A stretch of 35,809 nt of DNA, from NCBI GenBank assembly GCA_029939945.1, contig JAOZRX010000016.1, positions 1-35,809 of the forward strand. Direction: 5' to 3'. A program made the position numbers and the translations under genes. The notes below the pieces were generated by a model. The model saw only the letters and a program-made list of their open reading frames with translations, ran no database searches and was not told the origin of the DNA. This document shows positions 14,235 through 22,136 of the stretch, piece after piece (within the stretch, counting starts at the first letter, position 1; the number at the start of each line of letters is the position of its first letter). Source of the DNA: Candidatus Izemoplasma sp. GTDB taxonomy: Bacteria; Bacillota_I; Bacilli_A; Izemoplasmatales; Izemoplasmataceae.

Positions 14235-15101
14235 ATGCAACTAGCAAGAATAATGAAGAAAAGTTTTATAGTAAACATCTTCTTAGTAGTATTAAAAATC
14301 ATCAGTGGAATGATTTTTAATAGTTATGCTTTAATAGCCGATGGGATTCATAGTATTAGTGATTTAATGAGTGATGTATTCGTAATTTTAGGAATTAGAC
14401 ATTCATTAAAGCCAGCTGATGACGAACATCCTTTTGGTCATGGTAAATTTGAATATGTACTTAGTTTTATCTTAGGATTATCAATTGTCTTAATTGCATA
14501 TAATTTAGGAAAAAGTGTTATAGTTGGATTTAACGATATTATAAAAGTTCCAAGCATAATCACGCTAGTAGTAGTTATTGCGGTTGTAATTATAAAACTT
14601 TATTTAGCTAAATACCTAATTAGAAAAGGTAAAGAAACAGATTCACAAATCATTAGTGCATCTGGTAAAGAATCATTAACTGATGTCTTTAGTAGTATTG
14701 TGGTTTTCTTTGGAATTATTAGTGTGATAATTGGGGAAAGATTAGAAATTGATTGGTTGTTAAAAGGAGATAAAGTTGCTTCAATAGTAATTGCTATCTT
14801 TATCGTAAGAATAGGACTTATTATTATTTACGATGCAGTTAAATCAATGCAAGGTAAATCTGTAAGTAAGGATATTTGTTTAGAATATAAAAATAAAATT
14901 AAAGAGATAAATGGAGTAATTGATGTTGATCATATTGATATGATCGCATATGGTCCGTATTATCAAGCATTAGTGGATATAAGAGTAGATGGAAATAAAA
15001 CTGTAACACAAGGGCATAATATAGCTGAAGAAGTTACAAAAGAATTATATTGTAACGAGAAAATATGTCATGTCGTAGTACATGTGAATCCGGAGGAATA
15101 A
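14235..15101 (+). CDS. Cation diffusion facilitator (CDF) divalent metal exporter
   Basis: CDF proteins exchange a divalent metal for protons across the membrane. Six transmembrane segments are followed by a cytosolic domain from about residue 205 with the usual alpha-beta pattern (ending CHVVVHVNPEE). Helix 2 has H39-x3-D43 within ADGIHSISD, and the conserved loop ADDEHPFGHGKFEY is present. Helix 5 reads ASGKESLTD, so the position often filled by histidine in zinc CDFs (HxxxD) is E146, with D150 kept. That leaves zinc, iron or manganese open. Its start is only 12 bases after polA and its end overlaps the Shine-Dalgarno of the next gene, so it is in the polA-mutM transcript. It is one of two metal exporters in the window. 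Confidence 0.9.
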   Translation: MQLARIMKKSFIVNIFLVVLKIISGMIFNSYALIADGIHSISDLMSDVFVILGIRHSLKPADDEHPFGHGKFEYVLSFILGLSIVLIAYNLGKSVIVGFNDIIKVPSIITLVVVIAVVIIKLYLAKYLIRKGKETDSQIISASGKESLTDVFSSIVVFFGIISVIIGERLEIDWLLKGDKVASIVIAIFIVRIGLIIIYDAVKSMQGKSVSKDICLEYKNKIKEINGVIDVDHIDMIAYGPYYQALVDIRVDGNKTVTQGHNIAEEVTKELYCNEKICHVVVHVNPEE

Positions 15102-15104
15102 AAA

Positions 15105-15608
15105 ATGAGTTTATTATTAAAAAGAAAAAGCACTCGTAAATTCACAGATCAAGTCATTTCAAAAGAAGATATTACAAAAATGTTAAAGGCAGCAATGCAA
15201 GCACCAAGTGCACATAATCAACAACCATGGGAATTCATTGTTGTTGATGATAGAGAATTACTTGATAAACTTTCAAATGTAAGCCCAGGAGCTTGGATGT
15301 TAAAAACTGTCAATGTTGCAATTGTTCCCTTAATTCTACCTACAGAGCTATCTCCTCATTTCTCGATGCAAGATTTAAGCGCAGCTACACTGAATATATT
15401 ACTAGAAGCAACAAATCTAGGAATAGGTAGTGTTTGGATTGGAGTTTATCCTTTAAAAGAGAGAGTATCTCATATTGAAAAAGTATTAAACATAAAAGGT
15501 GATATCCATCCATTCTCAATGATTGCTTTAGGATATGAAGAGGGAAACAGAGAAATAAAACTAAGATACAATGAATCAAGAGTTCATTTCAATAAACTGG
15601 AGGAATAA
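15105..15608 (+). CDS. Nitroreductase-family FMN oxidoreductase
   Basis: This small cytosolic flavoprotein would use NAD(P)H and FMN to reduce nitro-compounds, quinones or other acceptors; the physiological substrate is unknown. The N-terminus LLKRKSTRKFTDQVIS is the family FMN-phosphate binding arginine motif, followed by AAMQAPSAHNQQPWEFIVVD, which also contacts FMN. The C-terminal half has NLGIGSVWIGVYP. At 167 residues it is a short family member. GGAGG lies in the end of the CDF gene, three bases separate the two genes, and mutM starts two bases after it. A role in oxidative damage limitation alongside MutM is a context-based guess. Confidence 0.88.
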   Translation: MSLLLKRKSTRKFTDQVISKEDITKMLKAAMQAPSAHNQQPWEFIVVDDRELLDKLSNVSPGAWMLKTVNVAIVPLILPTELSPHFSMQDLSAATLNILLEATNLGIGSVWIGVYPLKERVSHIEKVLNIKGDIHPFSMIALGYEEGNREIKLRYNESRVHFNKLEE

Positions 15609-15610
15609 AC

Positions 15611-16432
15611 ATGCCAGAATTACCAGAAGTTGAAACGGTACGTAAAACACTTTATAATCTAATACTTAATAGAAAGATTGAAAGTATTGATGTACATTAC
15701 AGTAAAATAATAAAAGATCTATCAGTTTCAGAATTCTCAAATAAACTAGTAGGTAAAACACTTTTAGATATAAAAAGATATGGGAAATATCTTATCTTTA
15801 TAATGGATGATATTGCTTTAATATCTCATTTAAGAATGGAAGGAAAATACTTCATAAAAGATCAACAAGAAAGTATAGAAAAACATGAACATATTATTTT
15901 TAATTTTACTGATGGAACAAGTTTAAGATATCATGATGTTAGAAAATTCGGGACAATGGATTTAAGAAAAATAGCTGAAATATACACAACGAATCCTATT
16001 AAAAAATTAGGACTTGAACCGTTAGATACTTTAATGAATGTTGAATATTTAAAAGGCAAATTACATAAAAAAGGAATCGCTGTTAAAACGTGTTTGCTCG
16101 ATCAACATATTTTTACTGGTCTAGGGAATATATATGTCGACGAAGTACTGTTTTTATGTAAATTAAATCCAGAATTAAAAGCTTTTAATTTAACAGATAA
16201 TGATTATCTAAATATAATTGAAAATTCTCGTAAAGTCCTAAACAAAGCGATTTCTTTAGGAGGTACAACTATAAGAAGTTATACTTCAAGTTTAGGAGTG
16301 ACAGGAAGATTTCAAAATGAACTAAATGTTCATACAAAAAAAGGGGAACCTTGTACTATTTGTAACACAATTATTGAGAAAACTAGAGTCAATGGTAGAG
16401 GAACATACTATTGCCCTAACTGTCAAAAATAA
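15611..16432 (+). CDS. mutM: Formamidopyrimidine-DNA glycosylase (8-oxoguanine repair)
   Basis: MutM excises 8-oxoguanine and formamidopyrimidines and nicks the abasic site. The mature N-terminus PELPEVETVRKTL holds the catalytic proline (after Met removal) and glutamate. KRYGKYLIF carries the conserved lysine, and LLDQHIFTGLGNIYVDEVLF is the helix-two-turn-helix. The C-terminus is a zinc finger with C248, C251, C268 and C271 enclosing R263 of the DNA-contacting hairpin. Length (273) is standard. GGAGG precedes the ATG. It ends the polA transcript at a terminator; polA-mutM-coaE order matches Bacillus, apart from the two inserted genes. Confidence 0.96.
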   Translation: MPELPEVETVRKTLYNLILNRKIESIDVHYSKIIKDLSVSEFSNKLVGKTLLDIKRYGKYLIFIMDDIALISHLRMEGKYFIKDQQESIEKHEHIIFNFTDGTSLRYHDVRKFGTMDLRKIAEIYTTNPIKKLGLEPLDTLMNVEYLKGKLHKKGIAVKTCLLDQHIFTGLGNIYVDEVLFLCKLNPELKAFNLTDNDYLNIIENSRKVLNKAISLGGTTIRSYTSSLGVTGRFQNELNVHTKKGEPCTICNTIIEKTRVNGRGTYYCPNCQK

Positions 16433-16437
16433 TATTT

Positions 16438-16463
16438 AAAAGAAGTATAAATCACTTCTTTTT
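16438..16463 (+). terminator. Terminator after mutM
   Basis: AAAAGAAGT (16438-16446) pairs with ACTTCTTTT (16454-16462) around a seven-base loop; the right arm merges with a T-run. The stem has few GC pairs, so some read-through into coaE is plausible. Confidence 0.6.
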
Positions 16464-16478
16464 ACTTTGTTGTTCTTA

Positions 16479-16487
16479 TGGTATAAT
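16479..16487 (+). promoter_or_regulatory. Extended -10 promoter of the coaE-dnaB-dnaI operon
   Basis: TG-G-TATAAT at 16479-16487 is a consensus extended -10 with no clear -35. It lies 51 bases before coaE; the leader between them is AT-rich and ends with GTAGGAGGT. Confidence 0.65.
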
Positions 16488-16537
16488 TTTCTAAAAGGTA
16501 TAATTGATTAATTATCCTTTTTGTAGGAGGTAGTATT

Positions 16538-17146
16538 ATGACATTAATTGTTGGATTAACAGGTGGAATAGCAACCGGGAAATCGACTGTATCACAAATG
16601 TTTAAGACTGTTGATGTTCCAGTTATTGAAACTGATTCAATTGCTCGTGAATTACTAGCTAAAGGAACTGAGGGATATGAAGAAGTAGTAACTCATTTCT
16701 CAAAAAGCATTTTACTAACGAACAATGAGATTAATCGAAAGAAATTAGGAATGATTGTTTTTGGGAACCATCAAAAAAGATCTAAGTTAAATGATATTGT
16801 ACATCCTAGAGTGAAATCAATCGTAAAAACTGAAATCCAAAAACACAAAGAGTTGGGAACTAAATTACTAATCTTAGATGTTCCATTGCTTTTTGAAACT
16901 GATTTTATTGAATTAGTTGATAAAACGATTGTAGTATACACTCCTTTTAAGAATCAAAAAGAAAGATTAATGGAAAGAGAAAGAATAGATAAAGTTTATG
17001 CTGAAATGAAAATAAGATCACAAATGCCTTTAAACAGAAAAGTTGATCTTGCAGACTTTGTTATTGATAATTCAACATCAATATTAAATACACGAAAAGA
17101 ATTTAATAAAATATTAGAAGAATTGGAGGTGTTAGAATGGGAATAA
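16538..17146 (+). CDS. coaE: Dephospho-CoA kinase
   Basis: CoaE phosphorylates the ribose 3'-OH of dephospho-CoA, the last step of coenzyme A synthesis. The P-loop GGIATGKST occupies residues 9-17. It is followed by the substrate-lid ETDSIARELLAKG, the HPRVKSIV motif and LLILDVPLLFET, then the family arginine region RLMERERID. Length (202) is normal. AGGAGG precedes the ATG. Its last codons overlap the next gene by 10 bases, so the two are translationally coupled. It is the second CoA biosynthesis enzyme in this window, after CoaX, but lies in a separate operon with replication genes as in Bacillus. Confidence 0.95.
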   Translation: MTLIVGLTGGIATGKSTVSQMFKTVDVPVIETDSIARELLAKGTEGYEEVVTHFSKSILLTNNEINRKKLGMIVFGNHQKRSKLNDIVHPRVKSIVKTEIQKHKELGTKLLILDVPLLFETDFIELVDKTIVVYTPFKNQKERLMERERIDKVYAEMKIRSQMPLNRKVDLADFVIDNSTSILNTRKEFNKILEELEVLEWE

Positions 17147-17502
17147 TGGATTTCATTAGTAATTTTTCTGAAACTAAAGAATTACATCACTTATCTGAGT
17201 TAAAGACAAGATATTATCGTACAAGATATACAAAAGTAAAAGACATGATTATTGAGTATGCTAACCATAATGATTATATTATTAATAATATCGATGATAT
17301 TCATGGTGAGATTTTCGTTCAAACAACTAAATTTCACTTAATAATTTCAATTATTCAAGTTAACCCTTTAGAAACAGCGGTAGATGTTAAAGTTCAAACT
17401 TACAAAATAATTGGAATGTATAAACCAAAAAACATAATTTTAAGCCTTTATTCTTTTTTAGATAAGAAACTTGATTTTAAGGGAGTAGGGTTACACCCAT
17501 AG
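17137..17502 (+). CDS. Hypothetical protein in the coaE-dnaB-dnaI operon
   Basis: I do not recognise this 121-residue protein. It begins with a helical, basic segment (HHLSELKTRYYRTRYTKVKDMIIEYANH), followed by what look like four or five beta strands (GEIFVQTTKFHLIISIIQ, then TAVDVKVQTYKII) and a final helix (NIILSLYSFLDKKL). There is no membrane segment, cysteine pair or nucleotide-binding motif. The start ATG at 17137 has GGAGGTG upstream, inside coaE, and overlaps coaE by 10 bases; dnaB follows 12 bases after its stop, with AGGAGG between. Tight coupling on both sides suggests a real, co-regulated gene. In Bacillus nrdR precedes dnaB, but this protein lacks NrdR's zinc ribbon and ATP-cone features. 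Confidence 0.8.
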   Translation: MGIMDFISNFSETKELHHLSELKTRYYRTRYTKVKDMIIEYANHNDYIINNIDDIHGEIFVQTTKFHLIISIIQVNPLETAVDVKVQTYKIIGMYKPKNIILSLYSFLDKKLDFKGVGLHP

Positions 17503-17514
17503 GAGGATTCAACA

Positions 17515-18708
17515 GTGAAAGTTAATAAACTAGATAAATTTAAGCTAATAACTTATCAAAATATTGATATAGACGAGCGTAACGTTGTTACGTTACTTTA
17601 TCAACCACTTATTGGCTCAAAAGCATTTAGTTTATACTTAACATTATGGGCATTAATAGATCGTTCAAGGTTAAAAACTCCAGAATATCACCACTCAAAA
17701 TTATTTGATATAAATAGTATTTCACCTTCAACTTTTTTAACTATTAGAAAAAAACTTGAAGCGATAGGCCTTTTAGTAGTTTATCAAAATGAAGACTTAT
17801 TTTTATATGAATTAAAAGCACCACTTACTGCTGAAGAATTTATCAAAGACGGAAGTCTTGGAGCATATTTATTTTCTGAACTTGGGAAAGACAATTTTGA
17901 TAAATTAGTGGCTTTATTTAGAATAAGTACAATTGAAAAATCAGGATTTAAAAATATAACAACTAATTTTGATGAAGTATTTCAATCTGTCCCACAACCA
18001 ATTGAAACAGAAGATTCATTTATGAATCGTTCTAAATCACAAATCACAATAAACAATCACTTTGATTTTGACATATTTTTTGAAGGGTTATCTAAAAACT
18101 TTGTTGATCACAGAAAAATAACTTCAAGAGTTAAAGACAAGATATCTAGATTAGCTTATGTTTATAATCTTGATGAGTTTACAATGCAAAAAGTATTCAT
18201 GGATTCAGTTGGGAATGATAAATCAATTGATTTAAATAAACTTTCTAAAAGAGCAGGATACTGGTTTAAATTTGAGAAAAAAACTGATAAAATAAATTTA
18301 AAAGATAAGGCTTCTACTCAATCAACAAAATTATCAGGGAAAGATGTTATAGAATTATGTAAAACATCTAGTCCAATTGATCTAATTGAAGAACTACTTG
18401 GAGTAAGACCAGCAACTGTGGAACTCAAAGTAATAGAACAACTACTTGAGAAGATTGAATTAGATTACAAAATGATTAATTTTTTAATCGTATTTGTTAT
18501 CGGAAATACAGATGATTTCCCTTCTTATAATTATTTTGAAAAAATAGGAATCGATTGGCAAAGAAAAGGATTAAGCACTGTCGAAGAAGCGCTAGATTAT
18601 GTTAAAATTAGAAATAAAAAAAGAACAACAAGAAATGTTGTTCAAAAGAATTTATTGCCAAAAGATATCGAGTCAGATTGGCTTGATGATTACATTAAGA
18701 GCTTATAG
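17515..18708 (+). CDS. dnaB: Replication initiation/membrane attachment protein DnaB (DnaD-like domains)
   Basis: In low-GC Gram-positives this DnaB (not the helicase of the same name) works with DnaD and DnaI to load the replicative helicase at the origin. The N-terminal winged-helix region contains the typical VVTLLYQPLIGSKAFSLYLTLWAL and the RKKLEAIGLL helix. A DnaD-like C-terminal domain (about residues 200-380) includes LDEFTMQKVFMDSV and the YNYFEKIGIDWQRKGL segment, resembling the YxxxIxxxW motif. At 397 residues it is shorter than the Bacillus protein. It starts with GTG, eight bases after AGGAGG. Eight bases separate it from dnaI, its direct partner. The charged tail KIRNKKRTTRN could bind DNA. 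Confidence 0.9.
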   Translation: MKVNKLDKFKLITYQNIDIDERNVVTLLYQPLIGSKAFSLYLTLWALIDRSRLKTPEYHHSKLFDINSISPSTFLTIRKKLEAIGLLVVYQNEDLFLYELKAPLTAEEFIKDGSLGAYLFSELGKDNFDKLVALFRISTIEKSGFKNITTNFDEVFQSVPQPIETEDSFMNRSKSQITINNHFDFDIFFEGLSKNFVDHRKITSRVKDKISRLAYVYNLDEFTMQKVFMDSVGNDKSIDLNKLSKRAGYWFKFEKKTDKINLKDKASTQSTKLSGKDVIELCKTSSPIDLIEELLGVRPATVELKVIEQLLEKIELDYKMINFLIVFVIGNTDDFPSYNYFEKIGIDWQRKGLSTVEEALDYVKIRNKKRTTRNVVQKNLLPKDIESDWLDDYIKSL

Positions 18709-18716
18709 GTGGTATT

Positions 18717-19595
18717 ATGGAAAAACATAGATATGGGAATGTAAAAGTAAATAAAGAACATATAATAGAGGGCTTAATAAGAGACCCGTTTTTAAGTAAT
18801 TTTTTCATAGAAAATGATTTAAATACGGACGTTATTGAAGAAAATCTTTCTACTTTAGTATCGTACAAATTTTCAAAAGATGCATGCGAGAAATGTAGTG
18901 GATTAAAAAAATGCGCTCAAGATACTAGAGGGTTAGAACCATTTCTAAAATTTGAGGATAATAAAATTAAAACTTTCTATAAAGAGTGCAACTACATGGC
19001 ATATAAAAACAGACAATCAAGAAAAGATGATTTAATAAATGCAATGTTTATGCCAAAAATGATTTTTGATGCAACTCTTGAAGATTATAAAACTAATACA
19101 GAAGCAAGAAAAGAAATCTACAAACAATTAATGACTTTTTTAAGACTTTACCCAATGGGTGAAAAAATGAAAGGTTTATATATTTGGGGTGAATACCGCA
19201 AAGGTAAAACATATACATTAGCAAGTCTTGCTAATGAGTTAATAAAAAAAGGATATAGTGTAGTAATAGCTTATTATCCTGATCTTGTAAGAGAATTCAA
19301 GTCTTCAATTAGCAGTGGAGGACTTGAAGCTCTAATAAGTAAACTAAAACTTATAGATATATTAATGCTTGATGATATTGGTGGAGAAGGAAAAAGTGCT
19401 TGGATTAGAGATGAAGTTCTAGGACCCATATTACAATATCGTTTACTAGATGAAAAACCAACATTCTTCACATCGAACGTAGCAATAAAGGAACTTGGAG
19501 CATACATGGTTGACAACTCTCAAAAAGCAGAACAGATGAAAGCTTATCGAATTATATCAAGAATAAAAGACTTAACTAACGAAATCAAAATGTAA
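18717..19595 (+). CDS. dnaI: Primosomal protein DnaI, helicase loader
   Basis: DnaI is an AAA+ ATPase that opens the hexameric replicative helicase onto DNA. The N-terminal helicase-binding domain holds a likely zinc site, C57-x2-C60-x5-C66 with C91 further on. The AAA+ domain has Walker A GEYRKGKT at 158-165, Walker B LMLDD with D219-D220, the sensor-1 region FFTSN, and an arginine-finger candidate in YRIISRIKDL near the C-terminus. Length (292) is close to Bacillus DnaI (311). GGTGG precedes the ATG. It ends the operon; the next transcript starts from a strong promoter within 10 bases of the stop codon, with no terminator hairpin in between. Confidence 0.94.
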   Translation: MEKHRYGNVKVNKEHIIEGLIRDPFLSNFFIENDLNTDVIEENLSTLVSYKFSKDACEKCSGLKKCAQDTRGLEPFLKFEDNKIKTFYKECNYMAYKNRQSRKDDLINAMFMPKMIFDATLEDYKTNTEARKEIYKQLMTFLRLYPMGEKMKGLYIWGEYRKGKTYTLASLANELIKKGYSVVIAYYPDLVREFKSSISSGGLEALISKLKLIDILMLDDIGGEGKSAWIRDEVLGPILQYRLLDEKPTFFTSNVAIKELGAYMVDNSQKAEQMKAYRIISRIKDLTNEIKM

Positions 19596-19601
19596 TTAAG
19601 T

Positions 19602-19629
19602 TTGACAATACAGCAAATTGGTTTATAAT
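19602..19629 (+). promoter_or_regulatory. Promoter of the thrS leader
   Basis: TTGACA (19602-19607) and TATAAT (19624-19629) are both exact consensus with 16 bases between. The start site would be near 19636, giving a leader of about 255 bases before thrS. Confidence 0.85.
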
Positions 19630-19635
19630 AATATT

Positions 19636-19851
19636 GAAATACAGTGATAAGGACATAATTAATAAGAAGTGTATATTAAAGCGAAGTAGGTCGGTGAAAG
19701 CTACTATTGCAACTTGTTGATTACTCCCTTTGAGTAGGACTCGAAAGAGAACCCCGTTAACTTACGTTACAGTCTTGAGTGCTAGATTAAATCTAGAACA
19801 AAGGTGGTACCACGGATATTAATTCGCCCTTATTTTAAGGGCGATTTTTTT
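19636..19851 (+). ncRNA. T-box leader (threonine) of thrS
   Basis: This riboswitch senses uncharged tRNA-Thr by base pairing. The T-box core AAAGGTGGTACCACGG (about 19800-19815) matches the AGGGTGGnACCGCG consensus and holds the GGT(A) bulge segment that pairs with the tRNA acceptor end. The Stem I terminal-loop region AGCGAAGTAGGTCGGTGAAAG (from 19680) resembles the GGUGA-type motif. The specifier codon is best read as ACT at 19723-19725, two bases before CTTTGAG, a threonine codon that agrees with the downstream gene. The same placement in the leader at the window's end gives a phenylalanine codon before pheS, which supports the reading. It fills the whole dnaI-thrS gap. Confidence 0.92.
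19825..19851 (+). terminator. Regulated terminator of the thrS T-box
   Basis: CGCCCTT (19825-19831) pairs with AAGGGCG (19837-19843) around ATTTT and is followed by seven T. It competes with the antiterminator that forms when uncharged tRNA-Thr binds. Confidence 0.9.
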
Positions 19852-19893
19852 ATATTTTTATAGAAATAACTAATAAGGAAAAGAGGACTATTT

Positions 19894-21816
19894 ATGATAA
19901 AAATTAAATTTCCAGATGGAGCAATTAAAGAATTTGAAGAAGGAATTAGTATTGAAGGAATCGCAGGAAGTATTTCTTCAGGATTAAGAAAACAAAGTGT
20001 AGCAGGATATGTAAACTCCGAACTATATGATCTTAATAGACCTATTTTAGTAGACGCTGAAATAACTATAATAACTAAAAAAGATCAAGTAGCTTTTGAT
20101 ATCTTAAATCATAGTGCTGCCCACTTAATGGCACAAGCCGTAAAAAGACTTTTTCCTAATGCTAAATTTGGAGTAGGTCCTAACATTAGAGAAGGATTCT
20201 ATTACGATATTGATGCTGGAGAGCAAATAAAAGAAGAAGACTTAATAAAAATAGAAAAAATGATGAAAAGAATATCTCAAGAACAAACTATGATTACAAG
20301 AAGTGAACTTCCTAAAGAGGAAGCACTAGAGTTCTTTAAAGATGATAAATACAAAGTTGAACTTATAAGTGACCTTCCCGAAGGAGAAATTATAAGTCTT
20401 TATAACCAAGGTGAATTTACTGATTTATGTCGAGGTGGACATATCGGAAGCACTAAAAATATTCGTTTCTTCAAATTATTATCTTTAGCTGGAGCTTATT
20501 GGCGAGGAGATAGTGATAGAGAGCAACTTCAAAGAATTTATGGAACTGCTTGGTTTTCTGAAGAAGATCTAAAAAAACATTTACTAGTTTTAGCTGAAAG
20601 AAAAGAAAGAGATCATCGTAAACTTGGAAAACAACTTAAGATATTTGAACTAAATAACGAAGCTGGACAAGGTCTAGCTATGTGGTTACCTAATGGATAC
20701 ACTGTTAGAAAAGTATTAGAAGATTATGTTTATAAACTTGAACTTAAAGCAGGATACAAACATATATCAACTCCAGTTCTTGGAACTAAGAAATTATATG
20801 AAATAAGTGGACATTGGTCTCATTATAGAGAAAATATGTTCCCTGTTATGGAAAGAGATGGAGAAACATTTGTTTTACGTCCGATGAGTTGTCCTCATCA
20901 TATGTTGGTTTATAAATCTGATTTAAGAAGTTATCGTGATTTACCAATCAGATATGCTGAAATAGTTACTCAACATCGCTATGAAGCAAGTGGTGGATTA
21001 ACAGGACTTGAAAGAGTAAGAGCAATGACTTTAACTGATGCTCATTTATTTGTAAGACAAGATCAAATCAAAAAAGAAGTATTAGATGCATATAATTTAA
21101 TCTTACAAGCAATCGCTGATTTAGGATTAGAAATTGAATATGTTGAACTTGCATTAAGAGATAAAGATAAAGGTAAATTCCATGATAATGATAAACTATG
21201 GAATTTAGCTGAATCATTACTTAAAGAATTACTCGCAGAAAATAATATTGAACATACAGTAATGACAGGTGAAGCAGCGTTTTATGGACCTAAAATTGAT
21301 ATTCAGGTTCGTACAGCCATGGGACATGTTATTACAATGTCAACTGTTCAACTAGATTTCTTACTACCTGAAAGATTTGAACTTACATATATTGGAAATG
21401 ATGGAGAAAAACATCGCCCAGTTGTAATCCATAGAGGATTAATCTCAACTTGGGAACGTTTAATGAGTATATTACTAGAACAATACAAAGGAGCCTTTCC
21501 TACTTGGCTTGCTCCAGTTCAAATAAAATTAATTCCAGTTTCTTTAGATGTACATTCTAGTTATGCTAAAAAATTAAATGATTTATTTATCGATCATGAT
21601 TTAAGAAGTGAACTTGATTTAAGAGAAGAAAAACTAGGATATAAAATAAGAGATGCTCAAACATTGAAAATTCCTTATCAATTAGTTGTTGGAGATAATG
21701 AAATAGATTCTAATTTAGTAACTTATCGAAAATTCGGTAAAAAAGAACAAACAACAATTAGTGTAGATGATTTTATTGTTTTAGTTAAAAAAGAAATTTT
21801 TAATAAAGGGAAATAA
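19894..21816 (+). CDS. thrS: Threonyl-tRNA synthetase
   Basis: This class II synthetase charges tRNA-Thr and removes mischarged serine. Domains in order: TGS (residues 1-62); editing domain with H73/H77 in HSAAHLMAQ and C179 in CRGGH183; catalytic core with zinc ligands C333 (MSCPHH), H384 (DAHLFVR) and H513 (VIHRG); and anticodon-binding domain (about 535-640). Class II motif 2 is in RYAEIVTQHRYEASG and motif 3 in HRGLISTWERL. Length (640) is standard. AAGAGGA precedes the ATG. Expression is controlled by the threonine T-box. The stop codon overlaps the ATG of a 57-residue membrane-protein gene (TAATG). Confidence 0.97.
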   Translation: MIKIKFPDGAIKEFEEGISIEGIAGSISSGLRKQSVAGYVNSELYDLNRPILVDAEITIITKKDQVAFDILNHSAAHLMAQAVKRLFPNAKFGVGPNIREGFYYDIDAGEQIKEEDLIKIEKMMKRISQEQTMITRSELPKEEALEFFKDDKYKVELISDLPEGEIISLYNQGEFTDLCRGGHIGSTKNIRFFKLLSLAGAYWRGDSDREQLQRIYGTAWFSEEDLKKHLLVLAERKERDHRKLGKQLKIFELNNEAGQGLAMWLPNGYTVRKVLEDYVYKLELKAGYKHISTPVLGTKKLYEISGHWSHYRENMFPVMERDGETFVLRPMSCPHHMLVYKSDLRSYRDLPIRYAEIVTQHRYEASGGLTGLERVRAMTLTDAHLFVRQDQIKKEVLDAYNLILQAIADLGLEIEYVELALRDKDKGKFHDNDKLWNLAESLLKELLAENNIEHTVMTGEAAFYGPKIDIQVRTAMGHVITMSTVQLDFLLPERFELTYIGNDGEKHRPVVIHRGLISTWERLMSILLEQYKGAFPTWLAPVQIKLIPVSLDVHSSYAKKLNDLFIDHDLRSELDLREEKLGYKIRDAQTLKIPYQLVVGDNEIDSNLVTYRKFGKKEQTTISVDDFIVLVKKEIFNKGK

Positions 21817-21989
21817 TGGATAAAATAGTGAAAATAATTATTAAAATTGTTCTTATATTTGGATTTCTATATATCTTTGTCTCATTTTTAGAATTTGTCT
21901 TTGATATTGAAATTGATCCTTATTACATTTATATGAGTTTTATTATGATGGCAGGTAGTATGGGATGGCTAACTAGAAAACACAGATAA
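21816..21989 (+). CDS. Small membrane protein translationally coupled to thrS
   Basis: This 57-codon frame starts at the ATG of TAATG at the thrS stop and ends in TAA just before the terminator. The product begins MDKIVKIIIK, then has a hydrophobic helix (IVLIFGFLYIFVSFLEFVF), a short acidic link (DIEIDPYY), a second helix (IYMSFIMMAGSMGW) and a basic tail LTRKHR. This gives a two-helix hairpin with positive charge at both ends, suggesting both termini inside. AAAGGG in the thrS end is 5-6 bases upstream. It shares the thrS T-box transcript, so it would rise with threonine starvation. No family is recognised; the overlap and precise fit before the terminator make it likely real. Confidence 0.65.
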   Translation: MDKIVKIIIKIVLIFGFLYIFVSFLEFVFDIEIDPYYIYMSFIMMAGSMGWLTRKHR

Positions 21990-21998
21990 CAAAAAAAG

Positions 21999-22034
21999 AA
22001 CACCTCAATTTTTCGAATGAGGTGTTTTCTTTTG
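21999..22034 (+). terminator. Terminator of the thrS operon
   Basis: AACACCTCA (21999-22007) pairs with TGAGGTGTT (22018-22026) around a ten-base loop and continues into TTTTCTTTT. Confidence 0.9.
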
Positions 22035-22050
22035 CTCTTTTTTTAATAAT

Positions 22051-22067
22051 AGTATATATGGTATACT
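22051..22067 (+). promoter_or_regulatory. Extended -10 promoter with overlapping dyad, upstream of the Xre regulator
   Basis: AGTATA, TATGG, TATACT forms an inverted repeat whose right half (22062-22067) is also the -10 hexamer, with TGG directly before it as an extended -10. A protein bound here would cover the promoter. The Xre protein encoded 138 bases downstream is an obvious candidate (autoregulation), but this is inferred. Confidence 0.45.
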
Positions 22068-22073
22068 CTAGGT

Positions 22074-22136
22074 ATGGTTGAATATAGAAAACGTCTTAAA
22101 ATAGTTAAAAAACATAGCAATTCAACTTTTGGTTGA
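22074..22136 (+). CDS. Possible 20-residue leader peptide, possibly leaderless
   Basis: An ATG at 22074 opens a 20-codon frame ending in TGA at 22134-22136; the product is strongly basic (MVEYRKRLKIVKKHSNSTFG). It begins about seven bases after the -10 element, where transcription should start, so the mRNA would have almost no leader. No Shine-Dalgarno is available if so. It may be chance in AT-rich sequence. The remaining bases to 22204 hold only AT-rich leader and the GAGGTGA site of the next gene. Confidence 0.2.
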   Translation: MVEYRKRLKIVKKHSNSTFG

